Assembly (NCBI GenBank): GCA_947178255.1
Contig: CAMWXP010000008.1
Span: 1 to 45,843 of the forward strand
DNA: 45,843 bases
Source of the DNA: an uncultured Clostridia bacterium
GTDB taxonomy: Bacteria > Bacillota > Clostridia > Christensenellales > Pumilibacteraceae
Direction of reading: 5' to 3'
Made by a program: the position numbers and the translations under genes. Shown here piece after piece: positions 1-8,195 of this stretch. The notes below the pieces were generated by a model. It made no database searches and had not been told where the DNA came from. It was given only the letters and a program-made list of their open reading frames with translations. How positions within the stretch are numbered: the first letter of the stretch is position 1; each line of letters opens with the position of its first letter.

Positions 1-16
1 TTATTATATAGTACGC

Positions 17-48
17 AAAAAGCCCGACGCAAAACGCGTCGGGCTTTT
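17..48 (-). terminator. Rho-independent terminator after rpe-spoVM
   Basis: A 10-bp perfect GC-rich stem (21-30 with 36-45, AGCCCGACGC/GCGTCGGGCT) with a 5-base loop is flanked by A and T runs, so it could stop transcription from either side. On the minus strand it follows the spoVM stop by about 13 bases and closes the long run of minus-strand genes. Confidence 0.9.
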
Positions 49-60
49 ATATTTACTATT

Positions 61-135
61 TTACTTATTGCGCTTGAACAGCCGTATGAATTTACCCAAA
101 CATTTAGGTAACTTTATACATATGATTTTGGACAC
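61..135 (-). CDS. spoVM: SpoVM, amphipathic spore coat/cortex morphogenetic peptide
   Basis: A 24-residue open reading frame starts at GTG (133-135), five bases after a perfect GGAGGT (141-146). It reads MSKIICIKLPKCLG, then KFIRLFKRNK. B. subtilis SpoVM is 26 residues with the same core IKLPKFLG followed by a basic amphipathic helix; the conserved proline and following positive face are present. In that organism SpoVM senses the convex forespore membrane, anchors the SpoIVA coat basement layer and is also a substrate of FtsH. The gene sits just downstream of rpe, as in Bacillus (rpe-thiN-spoVM), followed by a strong terminator. A second GTG one codon upstream (136-138) is possible. The GCATAAT element at 170-176 resembles the -35 seen at spoIIIAA, but its partner is weak. 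Sequence and context agree well, so the call is fairly safe despite the tiny size. Confidence 0.87.
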   Translation of the reverse strand: MSKIICIKLPKCLGKFIRLFKRNK

Positions 136-201
136 CACACACCTCCACGATTTTAACCTTTCATACTTTATTATGCGTAAAGGTAAGTCAATGTTACAAT
201 T

Positions 202-855
202 TTAATCACAGCGGAGTTGTTTTACCGCAACTGCCCTATCCGCGGCGCCAAACACCGCATTACCCGCCACCAGCACGTCAGCACCGGCCTTGATGATACT
301 TTGAGCGTTAGCTGTATTTACGCCGCCGTCAATCTCCACAACCGCTTGCGGAGCGTATTCGTCCCGCAACGCCTTTGCCGTTGCTATCCGCTCCAACGAG
401 CCGTCTATAAACTTTTGTCCGCCGAACCCCGGGAACACGGTCATAACCAAAATCAAATCGAGCTTGCCGAGATACGGCTTAATCACATTTACGTCGGTGT
501 CCGGATTTATGGCCAGCCCGCATTTACAGCCGGCACTCTTAATAATATCCAGAGTGCCGTCTATATCCTCCTCTGCCTCGTAATGGAAAGATACAAGATC
601 GGCTCCCGATTCCACAAAATGCTTTACATACCGTTTAGGCTGCGCTATCATCAGATGCGCGTCAAAAAACAGCTTTGACAACGGACGGATATCCTTTATC
701 ATTTTAAACCCGAACGTAAGGTTTGGCACGAACATGCCGTCCATAACGTCCAAGTGGACCCAATCGGCGCCTATTGCGGACAAGTTTTTTACTTCGTCGC
801 CCATATCGGCAAAGTTGGCGCTGAGTATTGACGGTGCGATAATGGTTTTGCTCAT
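202..855 (-). CDS. rpe: Ribulose-phosphate 3-epimerase
   Basis: The 217-residue product interconverts ribulose-5-phosphate and xylulose-5-phosphate in the pentose phosphate pathway. The N-terminal IIAPSILSANF, the metal-site HLDVMDGMFVPNLTFG, the DAHLMI strand, TVFPGFGGQ and the late VEIDGGVN followed by GADVLVAGNAVF are the standard motifs of this TIM-barrel enzyme, at usual length. The start is taken as the ATG at 853-855 because a consensus promoter places +1 exactly there; an in-frame ATG two codons upstream directly abuts the -10 box and would not be transcribed. No Shine-Dalgarno sequence is present. spoVM follows 66 bases downstream. Confidence 0.95.
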   Translation of the reverse strand: MSKTIIAPSILSANFADMGDEVKNLSAIGADWVHLDVMDGMFVPNLTFGFKMIKDIRPLSKLFFDAHLMIAQPKRYVKHFVESGADLVSFHYEAEEDIDGTLDIIKSAGCKCGLAINPDTDVNVIKPYLGKLDLILVMTVFPGFGGQKFIDGSLERIATAKALRDEYAPQAVVEIDGGVNTANAQSIIKAGADVLVAGNAVFGAADRAVAVKQLRCD

Positions 856-861
856 ATACAT

Positions 862-890
862 ATTTTACCACACTATCACCTTTCCGTCAA
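862..890 (-). promoter_or_regulatory. Sigma-A promoter of rpe, predicted leaderless
   Basis: Minus-strand TTGACG (885-890), a 17-base spacer and TAAAAT (862-867) preceded by TGG (extended -10). Six bases separate the -10 box from the ATG at 855, so the predicted transcript begins at the start codon. Confidence 0.75.
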
Positions 891-906
891 TATATTGCGG
901 AAAATT

Positions 907-2073
907 TTACCACTCGGCTATAAAGTCGTCTAAAATATCTTTATAACCTTTCTTTTGGCATCCGTTTTGCGCTACGGCATTAAGCGTACGGTATTCCGTG
1001 CCGTTGATGAGCACGGTAACAGTGCCAACCTTTTGGCCTTGAGCAATAGGCGCACTAAGCGCATCTATATCTATACGCAAAGTCACTTCACTCTTTTCAC
1101 CGCACTTGGTAAACGCAGTACATTCATCTTCGGCAACAACGGTAATTTTATCGGTCTTGCCGCCGTCGACGCCGTACTCGCCAAGAACCTCGCCCTTTTG
1201 CAGTGCGCACACCGTTTTGTAATTGGCAAAACCGTAGTTAAGCATTTCCGAAACCTCTTTGTTACGTGTTTTGGAATTTTCCGCACCGATAGCCACGCAA
1301 ATAAGTCGAGTGTCGCCGCGCTTGGCGGTTACCGTTATGCACGAGCGCGCCTCGTCGGTATAGCCCGTCTTGCCACCGTCGCAACCGTCGTAAAAGCGAA
1401 TTAGCTTATTTGTATTGGTAAGACCGGTCACTCTGCCGCTTGGATGTTCAAAGTCGTACATCCATACCTTGGCATATTCGTAAAACTTGTCATGCGACAT
1501 AAGGCGTTTGAACATTACCGCAACGTCTGCGGCGCAGCTGTACTGCCCTTCGTGCGGCAAACCTGTGCAGTTGACAAACTTGGTATCTTTAAGTCCCATT
1601 TGCTCTGCACGCTCGTTCATAGCCGCGACAAAGGCATCTACGCTTCCGTACAGGTGTTCGGCAACCGCCACGCACGAATCGTTAGCCGAAGCTACTACAA
1701 TGCTTTTTAGCAATTCGTCCAAGCGATACTCGGCGTTAGCGTCCAAAAATGCTTGCGATCCGCCCATAGCCGCGGCGTTTTCCGACGCGGTCACAACGGT
1801 ATCTAGCGGTATTTCGCGCTTTTCTATTTCGTCAAACGCTACCCCAAGCGTCATGATTTTTACCATGCTCGCAATTTGAAGGTGCTGTTTTGTGTTCTTT
1901 TCCAAAACAACAGTGCCGGTGTTTGCATCAATTAGCATTGCCGCCTTACAAGTGGTAGCAAGATTTTGCGGCACGGTGTCGGCGTGCACTGCGTGCATTA
2001 CACCGAACAGCGGCGAAAATGCTATAATAGCCGTGAGTATTCCGGCTATACCCAATAAGATTTTTTTGTTCAT
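907..2073 (-). CDS. dacF: D-alanyl-D-alanine carboxypeptidase, DacF/PBP family (S11)
   Basis: A 388-residue exported penicillin-binding protein. It has a signal peptide (MNKKILLGIAGILTAII, ending around AVHA), and the three S11 active-site motifs: SMVK (nucleophile serine and lysine), SAN and KTG. A C-terminal beta-rich domain typical of PBP5-type carboxypeptidases follows. The enzyme trims the terminal D-Ala of muropeptides outside the membrane. The start is the ATG at 2071-2073 behind GGAGG; an in-frame ATG seven codons earlier lacks a ribosome site. Its place near spoIIM-like and spoIVB genes points to DacF, which in B. subtilis is forespore-specific and adjusts cortex cross-linking. A vegetative DacA role cannot be excluded. 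Confidence 0.88.
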   Translation of the reverse strand: MNKKILLGIAGILTAIIAFSPLFGVMHAVHADTVPQNLATTCKAAMLIDANTGTVVLEKNTKQHLQIASMVKIMTLGVAFDEIEKREIPLDTVVTASENAAAMGGSQAFLDANAEYRLDELLKSIVVASANDSCVAVAEHLYGSVDAFVAAMNERAEQMGLKDTKFVNCTGLPHEGQYSCAADVAVMFKRLMSHDKFYEYAKVWMYDFEHPSGRVTGLTNTNKLIRFYDGCDGGKTGYTDEARSCITVTAKRGDTRLICVAIGAENSKTRNKEVSEMLNYGFANYKTVCALQKGEVLGEYGVDGGKTDKITVVAEDECTAFTKCGEKSEVTLRIDIDALSAPIAQGQKVGTVTVLINGTEYRTLNAVAQNGCQKKGYKDILDDFIAEW

Positions 2074-2141
2074 ATTCCCTCCGAGAAAATTCATATGGAT
2101 AGTTTGGTTTATCTCGAAGAAAATAATTCAAAAATTATTTA

Positions 2142-2762
2142 CTATAATACCCCTATTAATGCCGAGCCGAAAAGAACAAGCGTAATCGCCTTAATAAGTG
2201 TTAAAACGGCAATCGCAAACAAGTACGACAGCAAGCCTTTGTAATACAGCTTAATATCCACAATGGACGGCGTGCATCGACGGTTTAGCGACGAAAAATA
2301 AAAGCATCTAAACGATATCATGCACATGATCGTAATTTCGATTATGCAAATCGGCACGAATGCCACAAACAGCATGGGCAATGCCGAAACCGAAAACACG
2401 ACTATTATTATACAAGTATTGGCGCCCAGCACGTATGCGCGGTATGCGCACGGCACAAGCGATATAAAGGTTAAAGCTCGGAAATAGAACATCGACGCAC
2501 CAAACACGCAGTATACGCACGACAGCATTACGTCGATAAAGAAAAACGCCACAATGCCGTTGTCGCCGCGCAAAAACTTGAATATCGGTGCTCCGTTTCG
2601 CAAAACGTATTCCGTTTTGTCGGACATGTTTGCGCCGACTGCAACGCCGACGACTACGAACAGCAGGCATAACAGCGAATACAGCAGTACACAAGATCTA
2701 TTGCGCCTGACCGTGTGCGAAAGTCTATAAAACCAATCGGAAATAACATACGTGCGCTTCAT
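2142..2762 (-). CDS. SpoIIM-like (DUF95) membrane protein
   Basis: A 206-residue polytopic membrane protein with about five hydrophobic segments (near residues 24-44, 70-90, 95-115, 118-150 and 180-205). Size, topology and a central segment of aromatic, proline and glycine residues (FISLVPCAYRAYVLGAN) resemble SpoIIM/DUF95, the membrane partner of SpoIID and SpoIIP in the peptidoglycan-degrading engulfment machine. No catalytic motif is visible. The neighbours spoIVB and dacF support a sporulation role; in several Clostridia spoIIM lies close to dacF. There is no Shine-Dalgarno sequence, and a sigma-E-like element ends six bases before the ATG. The family assignment is inference from shape and context; it could be an unrelated small membrane protein. 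Confidence 0.6.
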   Translation of the reverse strand: MKRTYVISDWFYRLSHTVRRNRSCVLLYSLLCLLFVVVGVAVGANMSDKTEYVLRNGAPIFKFLRGDNGIVAFFFIDVMLSCVYCVFGASMFYFRALTFISLVPCAYRAYVLGANTCIIIVVFSVSALPMLFVAFVPICIIEITIMCMISFRCFYFSSLNRRCTPSIVDIKLYYKGLLSYLFAIAVLTLIKAITLVLFGSALIGVL

Positions 2763-2768
2763 ATTTTA

Positions 2769-2797
2769 AATCTATGTCGCAACGTCCGACATTATTC
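2769..2797 (-). promoter_or_regulatory. Sigma-E-like promoter of spoIIM-like gene
   Basis: Minus-strand GAATAAT (2791-2797), a 14-base spacer and CATAGATT (2769-2776) match the mother-cell sigma-E pattern (KMATATT, about 14 bases, CATACAnT) with few mismatches. The ATG lies six bases after the -10 element. spoIIM is a sigma-E gene in B. subtilis. Confidence 0.5.
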
Positions 2798-2818
2798 GTC
2801 AAATATAAACAAATTTAT

Positions 2819-3802
2819 TTAATTTAAGAATTCGGCATATACGCCGTAGCCCTTGGTAAAGTCATTTAAAAATACGTGAGTAACCGCGCCGACAAGCTTG
2901 CCGTCCTGAATTATAGGCGAGCCGCTCATGCCGCGCACTACCCCTCCTGTCAAATCGAGTAAGCGTTTGTCGGTTATGCGAATAACCATGCCCTTTTCCT
3001 TGCGTGAGCTTTGGTGCGACGCCTTGATTATTTCTATATCGTAATACTGAGACTCGCCGTTTACCGAGGTTTTGATTTTTGCCGCGCCCGCATGCACGTC
3101 GCCGCGCTTGGCCAGCGGCACCTTTTCGCCCTTTGCGTAATCCGATTGAAACTGTCCAGCTATACCGAAGCTGTTGTTACAACACACCGAACCGTACACC
3201 TTGTCGGGCGAAATGGAAGCAAGCAATGCTCCTGCCTCGCCTTTTCCGCCTTTTTTAACGCCTACAACCTTGCAGGCATGGATATGCCCGCCGGCAAAAG
3301 GTATACTGTCTCCGTCGTACGATATTTCATGTCCGAGCGCGGTATAGCTACCGTCCTCACGCACAAACGTTACGGTACCAACGCCGTAAATTACGTCTTT
3401 TATTTTTATACCCAATCTCGGCTTTTGACTGAACGCTTCAATCATAGGCTTAACTTCGAGCGAAATATCTTGACCGTTGCGCGATAAATCTATCTTAACA
3501 GAATCGGCGGTGGTTATCATTTCCGATATGTCGTCAACATCGTCAACCACTTTTCCGTCGATTCTCTTTATTATATCGCCCTTTCTCAGTCCTTCCACAG
3601 CGGCAATTCCGTATTCGGTTTCAACACCCGTAACGCTTTCTATCAGTAATCCGTCGATGTCTATGGATATGCCTATCGGATAACCGCCGATATAAACGCT
3701 TTGTTCTGTTTCGGCATAAACATAGCCTTGCCCAATCGGCAAAATCGCAACACATAAAAACAGCGCACAAAAAGCGCACAAAATTCTACGTAACTTTTTC
3801 AT
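2819..3802 (-). CDS. spoIVB: SpoIVB peptidase, sporulation checkpoint serine protease (S55)
   Basis: A 327-residue protein with an N-terminal membrane anchor or signal (LCAFCALFLCVAILPIG), a PDZ domain (about 45-115, with GLRKGDIIKRIDGKVV) and a C-terminal S55 protease domain. The catalytic histidine lies in TALGHEIS and the serine in RGMSGSPI. In B. subtilis SpoIVB is secreted from the forespore into the intermembrane space and cleaves SpoIVFA, releasing pro-sigma-K processing. It is somewhat shorter than the 425-residue Bacillus protein, mainly in the N-terminal region, but the protease domain looks complete. It follows recN by about 57 bases as in Bacillus; spo0A, normally next, is not here. 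GTG (3803-3805) directly before the chosen ATG is an alternative start; no good ribosome site is seen. Confidence 0.92.
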   Translation of the reverse strand: MKKLRRILCAFCALFLCVAILPIGQGYVYAETEQSVYIGGYPIGISIDIDGLLIESVTGVETEYGIAAVEGLRKGDIIKRIDGKVVDDVDDISEMITTADSVKIDLSRNGQDISLEVKPMIEAFSQKPRLGIKIKDVIYGVGTVTFVREDGSYTALGHEISYDGDSIPFAGGHIHACKVVGVKKGGKGEAGALLASISPDKVYGSVCCNNSFGIAGQFQSDYAKGEKVPLAKRGDVHAGAAKIKTSVNGESQYYDIEIIKASHQSSRKEKGMVIRITDKRLLDLTGGVVRGMSGSPIIQDGKLVGAVTHVFLNDFTKGYGVYAEFLN

Positions 3803-3859
3803 CACGTATAGTTTTTGTCGCTTGTCGAATTATATACTTCTTAATCGAAAATTAACCGT

Positions 3860-5557
3860 CTAATCAAACGTGCCCGATTTAAACGTATCGCAAAAATCTT
3901 TCAGTTCTGTCGCGCTTTTGTCGGAAGACGACGACACTCCCTTTGTTCCCGAAAGCCGCGAAATTTCCCCTATCATGCCCGACCTGTCAAGCGGCGTAAC
4001 GCTCGTTTGCGTATCGCCGTTCTTTTCGGATTTTTCTATAAAATAGTGCCCGTCCGCCATTGCCGCTATTTGCGCAAGGTGTGTGACGCAAAGGACTTGG
4101 TGCCCGCGCGAAAGCTGCGCCAGTTTTTTGGCAACGCATAATCCTATTGCGCCGCTTATGCCGGTATCCACCTCGTCGAATATCATTGTACCTATGCTGC
4201 TAAGGTCGCCCGTTACAAGCTTGATTGCCAACATAAACCGCGACATTTCGCCGCCCGATATTATCTTTATAAGCGGCAAAAGCGGCTGACCGACGTTTGG
4301 ACTCAAATAAAACTGCAAGCTGTCAAACCCACTCGACGTTACGTGAGTAGCAAACTCATCGTAATTAGGCATTTCGGCAAACACTACCTCGAACGACGAT
4401 TTTGCCATACCTAAGTCGCCTAACTCGGAAACGATACGTTTTTGCAAGTCGACAGCACCTTTTCGGCGCATATCGGAAAGCAGCTTGCTGTTGTCGTACA
4501 GTGCCTTTTTGGCAACAGATTCTTTTTTGCACAGCTCGTTGTACAAATCGGCACCGCGCGACAAACGTTCCGCCTCGGCCTTAGCTTCCGTCAAAAACTT
4601 TTGCATCGACTCGTACGCGCCGTACTTGGATTTGAGCGCACGGATTTTGTCCAGTCGGGAGGAAACTTCGTCAAGCTCTTGTTCACTGCCGTCCATGCCG
4701 TTAAGCTCGTCCCGTACACATTCTGCAATGTCGTCAAGCTCTATCGAAACCGATTTAAGACGGCTTTCAAGCTCAGAAAACTTTTCACCGAACGAAGCTA
4801 TGCCCGACATTGCGCGCATGGCGCCGTCCATGTTTTCGGTAACGCTGCAATCGCCGTCGTCAAGTGCGGCGTAACATTCGGCAAGCGCGTTCTTTATGCG
4901 TTCCGCCGCCATAAGTACATGTCTGCGGTCGAGTAGTTGCTGTTCTTCGTCGGGTTTAACGTCGGCTTTGACTATCTCGTCTATTTGATAGTTGAGTACG
5001 TCAATACGCTGTGCGCGTGCCGTTTCGTCGCCCAATGATTCCATTTCTGTGCAAAGCTTTTTGTATTCGTCGTAAAGATGCTTTTGTCTTTCGAGCGGCT
5101 TGCCATCCGTTTTAAAAACAAAATAATCGAGTATCTTTTTTTGTTCGGATATTTTGAGCAACGACTGATATTCGTTTTGCCCGTAAATATCCACGTAGTT
5201 TTGCATAAGCTCGCGCAGCATTGCGGTAGTCATTTGCTTGCCGTTGACGCGAATATCGTTTTTGCCGTCCTTGGTGAACTTGCGAGTAACGATAAATATC
5301 CCGTCCTCGCAGTCTACGCCCATACTTTCGAGCGGCGTACTGTCGTTAAAGTCAAACACTCCTTCAACATACCCGCTGTCTTCGCCGAATTTAAGGAGCG
5401 ATTTATCGTACCGCCCACCTACAAGCAGCATAAGCGAATCTACTATTATGGATTTACCTGCGCCCGTTTCGCCGGAAAATACGTTAAGCTGGCTATTAAA
5501 CTCTATTTCCAAATGCTTTATCAGCGCAAGATTATGTATAGTTATCCTTTGTAACAT
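3860..5557 (-). CDS. recN: DNA repair protein RecN (SMC-like ATPase)
   Basis: A 565-residue protein of usual RecN length. It has Walker A FSGETGAGKSIIVDSL near the N-terminus, a long central coiled-coil region (about 150-370), the ABC signature ISGGEMSRFMLAIK and Walker B GTMIFDEVDTGISG. RecN is recruited early to DNA double-strand breaks and helps hold ends together for recombination. The ATG at 5555-5557 is chosen because GGAGG lies eight bases upstream; it overlaps the nadK stop codon (TGATG), so the two are translationally coupled. nadK-recN-spoIVB order matches Clostridia, but the argR gene usually found just before recN is missing. Confidence 0.96.
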   Translation of the reverse strand: MLQRITIHNLALIKHLEIEFNSQLNVFSGETGAGKSIIVDSLMLLVGGRYDKSLLKFGEDSGYVEGVFDFNDSTPLESMGVDCEDGIFIVTRKFTKDGKNDIRVNGKQMTTAMLRELMQNYVDIYGQNEYQSLLKISEQKKILDYFVFKTDGKPLERQKHLYDEYKKLCTEMESLGDETARAQRIDVLNYQIDEIVKADVKPDEEQQLLDRRHVLMAAERIKNALAECYAALDDGDCSVTENMDGAMRAMSGIASFGEKFSELESRLKSVSIELDDIAECVRDELNGMDGSEQELDEVSSRLDKIRALKSKYGAYESMQKFLTEAKAEAERLSRGADLYNELCKKESVAKKALYDNSKLLSDMRRKGAVDLQKRIVSELGDLGMAKSSFEVVFAEMPNYDEFATHVTSSGFDSLQFYLSPNVGQPLLPLIKIISGGEMSRFMLAIKLVTGDLSSIGTMIFDEVDTGISGAIGLCVAKKLAQLSRGHQVLCVTHLAQIAAMADGHYFIEKSEKNGDTQTSVTPLDRSGMIGEISRLSGTKGVSSSSDKSATELKDFCDTFKSGTFD

Positions 5558-6348
5558 CAGTCCTCCGTAGCCGACCAAGCGTTCAGCTTGTCAAGCAAGC
5601 GCGAATAAAAACTTTTTTTCCCGAACCTAACAAACAGTGCGCTCATATCCCAGCCCGTTATACTTACCGAATTGCCACTGTTTAGCTCACCTATACTCTC
5701 GCCGTCTACATATACGCCTGCGCCGGACAATCCCGTGTTTTTGAGCTCTATTTGTTCAAACGACCCAACGACTATCGGCCTGGTGCGAAGGGTGTGCGGA
5801 TTGATGGGAGTGAGCGCTATAACCGGCGTATTCGGGCCGATTACCGATCCTCCCGCCGACAGCGAGTACGCCGTAGAACCGGTAGGCGTGCAAGCTATAT
5901 AACCGTCGCAAGTGAACTTGTCTATAATTTCGCCGGCAACACGCACCTCCATAGAAATCATTCTTCCGCTGGTGGAGCGTACTACAATATCGTTAAGCGC
6001 GTAATAATGCGCGCCATCATGAGTTGCGTCAATCAAAGCGCGGCGTTCAAGTATGTAATCGCGCGCCTTCAATCTTTGAAGCGCGGCCGATATATCGCTC
6101 GGATCGGTTTCGGTCAAAAATCCGACCGTGCCCATGTTTATACCCAAAATAGGGATACCCGACTTGGCGCTGTCCTTAGCTATGCGCAAAATTGTGCCGT
6201 CGCCGCCTACCGATACTATAAAGTCGTACCGCTCGCCCGACGTATAATTTTCGGCGACAATGCCGTATTGTTCGGCAGCGGCAAATACGGCGTCACGCAC
6301 CGCGCCATTCAGGTCTTTTATTGGATTGGAATACACACCGATTTTCAT
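5557..6348 (-). CDS. nadK: NAD kinase
   Basis: A 263-residue enzyme making NADP from NAD and ATP. Characteristic motifs are VSVGGDGTILR (the GGDG phosphate site), GINMGTVGFLTE, the substrate-binding ALNDIVV and TPTGSTAYSLSAGGS. The start at ATG 6346-6348 has no Shine-Dalgarno sequence but sits exactly six bases after a consensus TATAAT, so the message is probably leaderless. The gene is followed without a gap by recN. The rRNA methyltransferase gene tlyA, common between dxs and nadK in Clostridia, is absent. Confidence 0.95.
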   Translation of the reverse strand: MKIGVYSNPIKDLNGAVRDAVFAAAEQYGIVAENYTSGERYDFIVSVGGDGTILRIAKDSAKSGIPILGINMGTVGFLTETDPSDISAALQRLKARDYILERRALIDATHDGAHYYALNDIVVRSTSGRMISMEVRVAGEIIDKFTCDGYIACTPTGSTAYSLSAGGSVIGPNTPVIALTPINPHTLRTRPIVVGSFEQIELKNTGLSGAGVYVDGESIGELNSGNSVSITGWDMSALFVRFGKKSFYSRLLDKLNAWSATED

Positions 6349-6354
6349 AAGTAC

Positions 6355-6383
6355 ATTATATCCTATTTCGGAGTTTTATTCAA
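6355..6383 (-). promoter_or_regulatory. Sigma-A promoter of nadK-recN, predicted leaderless
   Basis: Minus-strand TTGAAT (6378-6383), 17-base spacer, perfect TATAAT (6355-6360). The element overlaps the last codons of dxs. The nadK ATG begins six bases after TATAAT, at the expected +1. Confidence 0.78.
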
Positions 6384-8193
6384 GGCTTTTTATCACATTT
6401 AGCAGGTTTTCCCGCGACAATCCCGAATCAAACAGCGAGGACGATATATCACGGTTATCTATAAATTTATCGTCGTGCGCGATAGAAGCGAATTTACATA
6501 ACATTCCTTTGCTGTTGAGATACTGCAAAACGCTCATGCCGAACCCACCCGCACGGACATTATCTTCCATAGTGATTATTATATTACCGCGTTTGTTTAT
6601 GCCGTCAAGATATTCGGTATCGAACGGCTTAACAAAACGCGCGTTTACCACGTTTAGTTTTTTATCCTCAGCGGCGGCAAGCGCAATATCGAGCGCCCGT
6701 CCTCCCACACACAAAACATACGCGTGCGAATTCTTGTCGGTCGTAATATCCTCCCACTTACCGTAAACAATCGGCTTATGAGGTCTGTTTACAACGTACG
6801 ATTTGGGGTAACGTACGGCAAGCGGCGCGTCAAACGTCAACGAAAATTCAAGCATCGCTCTTAGCTCGTCGCCATCCGTCGGGCACATAACCGTCATATT
6901 TGGTATAGGCAATAAATAACTCAAATCAAACACGCCTTGGTGTGTAACGCCGTCCGCACCCACAACGCCGGCACGATCTATGCAAAACGTAACCGCATGC
7001 TTGCTTATACAAACGTCATGTACAATTTGGTCGAAACCGCGTTGCAAAAACGTTGAATACACAGCAAAGTACGGCTTGATACCGCCCGCCGCCAGTGCGG
7101 CGCAGTAAGTAACGGCATGCTCCTCGGCAATGCCGACGTCCTTAAACTTTGCAGGATGCGCAATAGAAAACTTTTCAAGTCCCGTACCTATCGCCATAGC
7201 CGCAGTAACCGCCATAACACGGTTATCCTTTTGAGCCGCATCCGTCAAAAACTCGCCAAGCACAGCCGAAAAATCGTTGCTCGACATAGCGCCGACCGAC
7301 GAAATACCGTGCGAATGTTCGGGATCGGTAACTGCGCTTTTCAGTCCATGACCTTTATCGGTTATTATGTGTACAAGTGCCGGACTTTTCTTTTTTCGCA
7401 CCTGCTCGAAAATATCGATCAGCTTGCCCACATTGTGACCGTCAAACGGGCCGTAATACGATATTCCCATCTCCTCGAACATCTTGTTAGACAGCACAAT
7501 GCGCTTTAACAGCTTTTTGCCCTTTTCCATCAAGTGCAAAATGCCGTCACCGAAAAGCGGGATAATGGACACCGCGCGCTTGATTTCGTTTTTCATGCCG
7601 ACGTACTTTTTGCTTACACGCAAGCGCGTCAGGTACTTACTCATAGCTCCGACGTTTTTGCTAATCGACATATTGTTGTCGTTAAGCACTATCGTCACAG
7701 GCAACTGCTCACTGCCTATCGCATTCAGCGCCTCGTATGCCATGCCACCTGTAAGCGCACCGTCGCCTATCACCGCGACAACACTCGAATTTTCGCCTGT
7801 TTGCTTTGCCGCTTCGGCAAACCCCAAAGCGACCGAAAGCGAAGTGGACGCATGCCCCGCCGTAAACGCGTCGTATTCGCTTTCTACAGGTTGCGGAAAG
7901 CCCGAAATACCTCCGTTTTGTCGCAAACCGTCAAACGCTTTGCCGCGCCCCGTAAGTATCTTATGCGTATACGACTGATGTCCGACGTCAAAAACTATTT
8001 TGTCCTTTGGACAATCGTATACGTAGTGTAGGGCTACCGTAAGCTCCACAGTGCCGAGATTGGACGACAAATGTCCGCCGTTCTTTTCCACGACGTTTAT
8101 TATCCGCTCCCTGATGCTTGCGCACAGTCCGTCAAGCTCGTTGATATTAAGCCGCTTTAACTCCGACGGCGTTGTGACTTTTTCGTAGTCCAA
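6376..8193 (-). CDS. dxs: 1-deoxy-D-xylulose-5-phosphate synthase
   Basis: A 605-residue thiamine-diphosphate enzyme that joins pyruvate and glyceraldehyde-3-phosphate, the first step of the MEP isoprenoid pathway. It has GHLSSNLGTVELTVALH, FDVGHQSYTHKILTG, the ThDP/Mg motif GDGALTGG with downstream NDNNMSIS, and the catalytic-glutamate region VGIAEEHAVTYCAALA, in the usual order and length. Translation probably starts at TTG (8191-8193), two bases after the ispA stop; no ribosome site is visible, so it likely depends on coupling to ispA. dxr, ispG, ispA and uppS elsewhere in the window belong to the same pathway. Confidence 0.96.
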   Translation of the reverse strand: MDYEKVTTPSELKRLNINELDGLCASIRERIINVVEKNGGHLSSNLGTVELTVALHYVYDCPKDKIVFDVGHQSYTHKILTGRGKAFDGLRQNGGISGFPQPVESEYDAFTAGHASTSLSVALGFAEAAKQTGENSSVVAVIGDGALTGGMAYEALNAIGSEQLPVTIVLNDNNMSISKNVGAMSKYLTRLRVSKKYVGMKNEIKRAVSIIPLFGDGILHLMEKGKKLLKRIVLSNKMFEEMGISYYGPFDGHNVGKLIDIFEQVRKKKSPALVHIITDKGHGLKSAVTDPEHSHGISSVGAMSSNDFSAVLGEFLTDAAQKDNRVMAVTAAMAIGTGLEKFSIAHPAKFKDVGIAEEHAVTYCAALAAGGIKPYFAVYSTFLQRGFDQIVHDVCISKHAVTFCIDRAGVVGADGVTHQGVFDLSYLLPIPNMTVMCPTDGDELRAMLEFSLTFDAPLAVRYPKSYVVNRPHKPIVYGKWEDITTDKNSHAYVLCVGGRALDIALAAAEDKKLNVVNARFVKPFDTEYLDGINKRGNIIITMEDNVRAGGFGMSVLQYLNSKGMLCKFASIAHDDKFIDNRDISSSLFDSGLSRENLLNVIKSLE

Positions 8194-8195
8194 TG

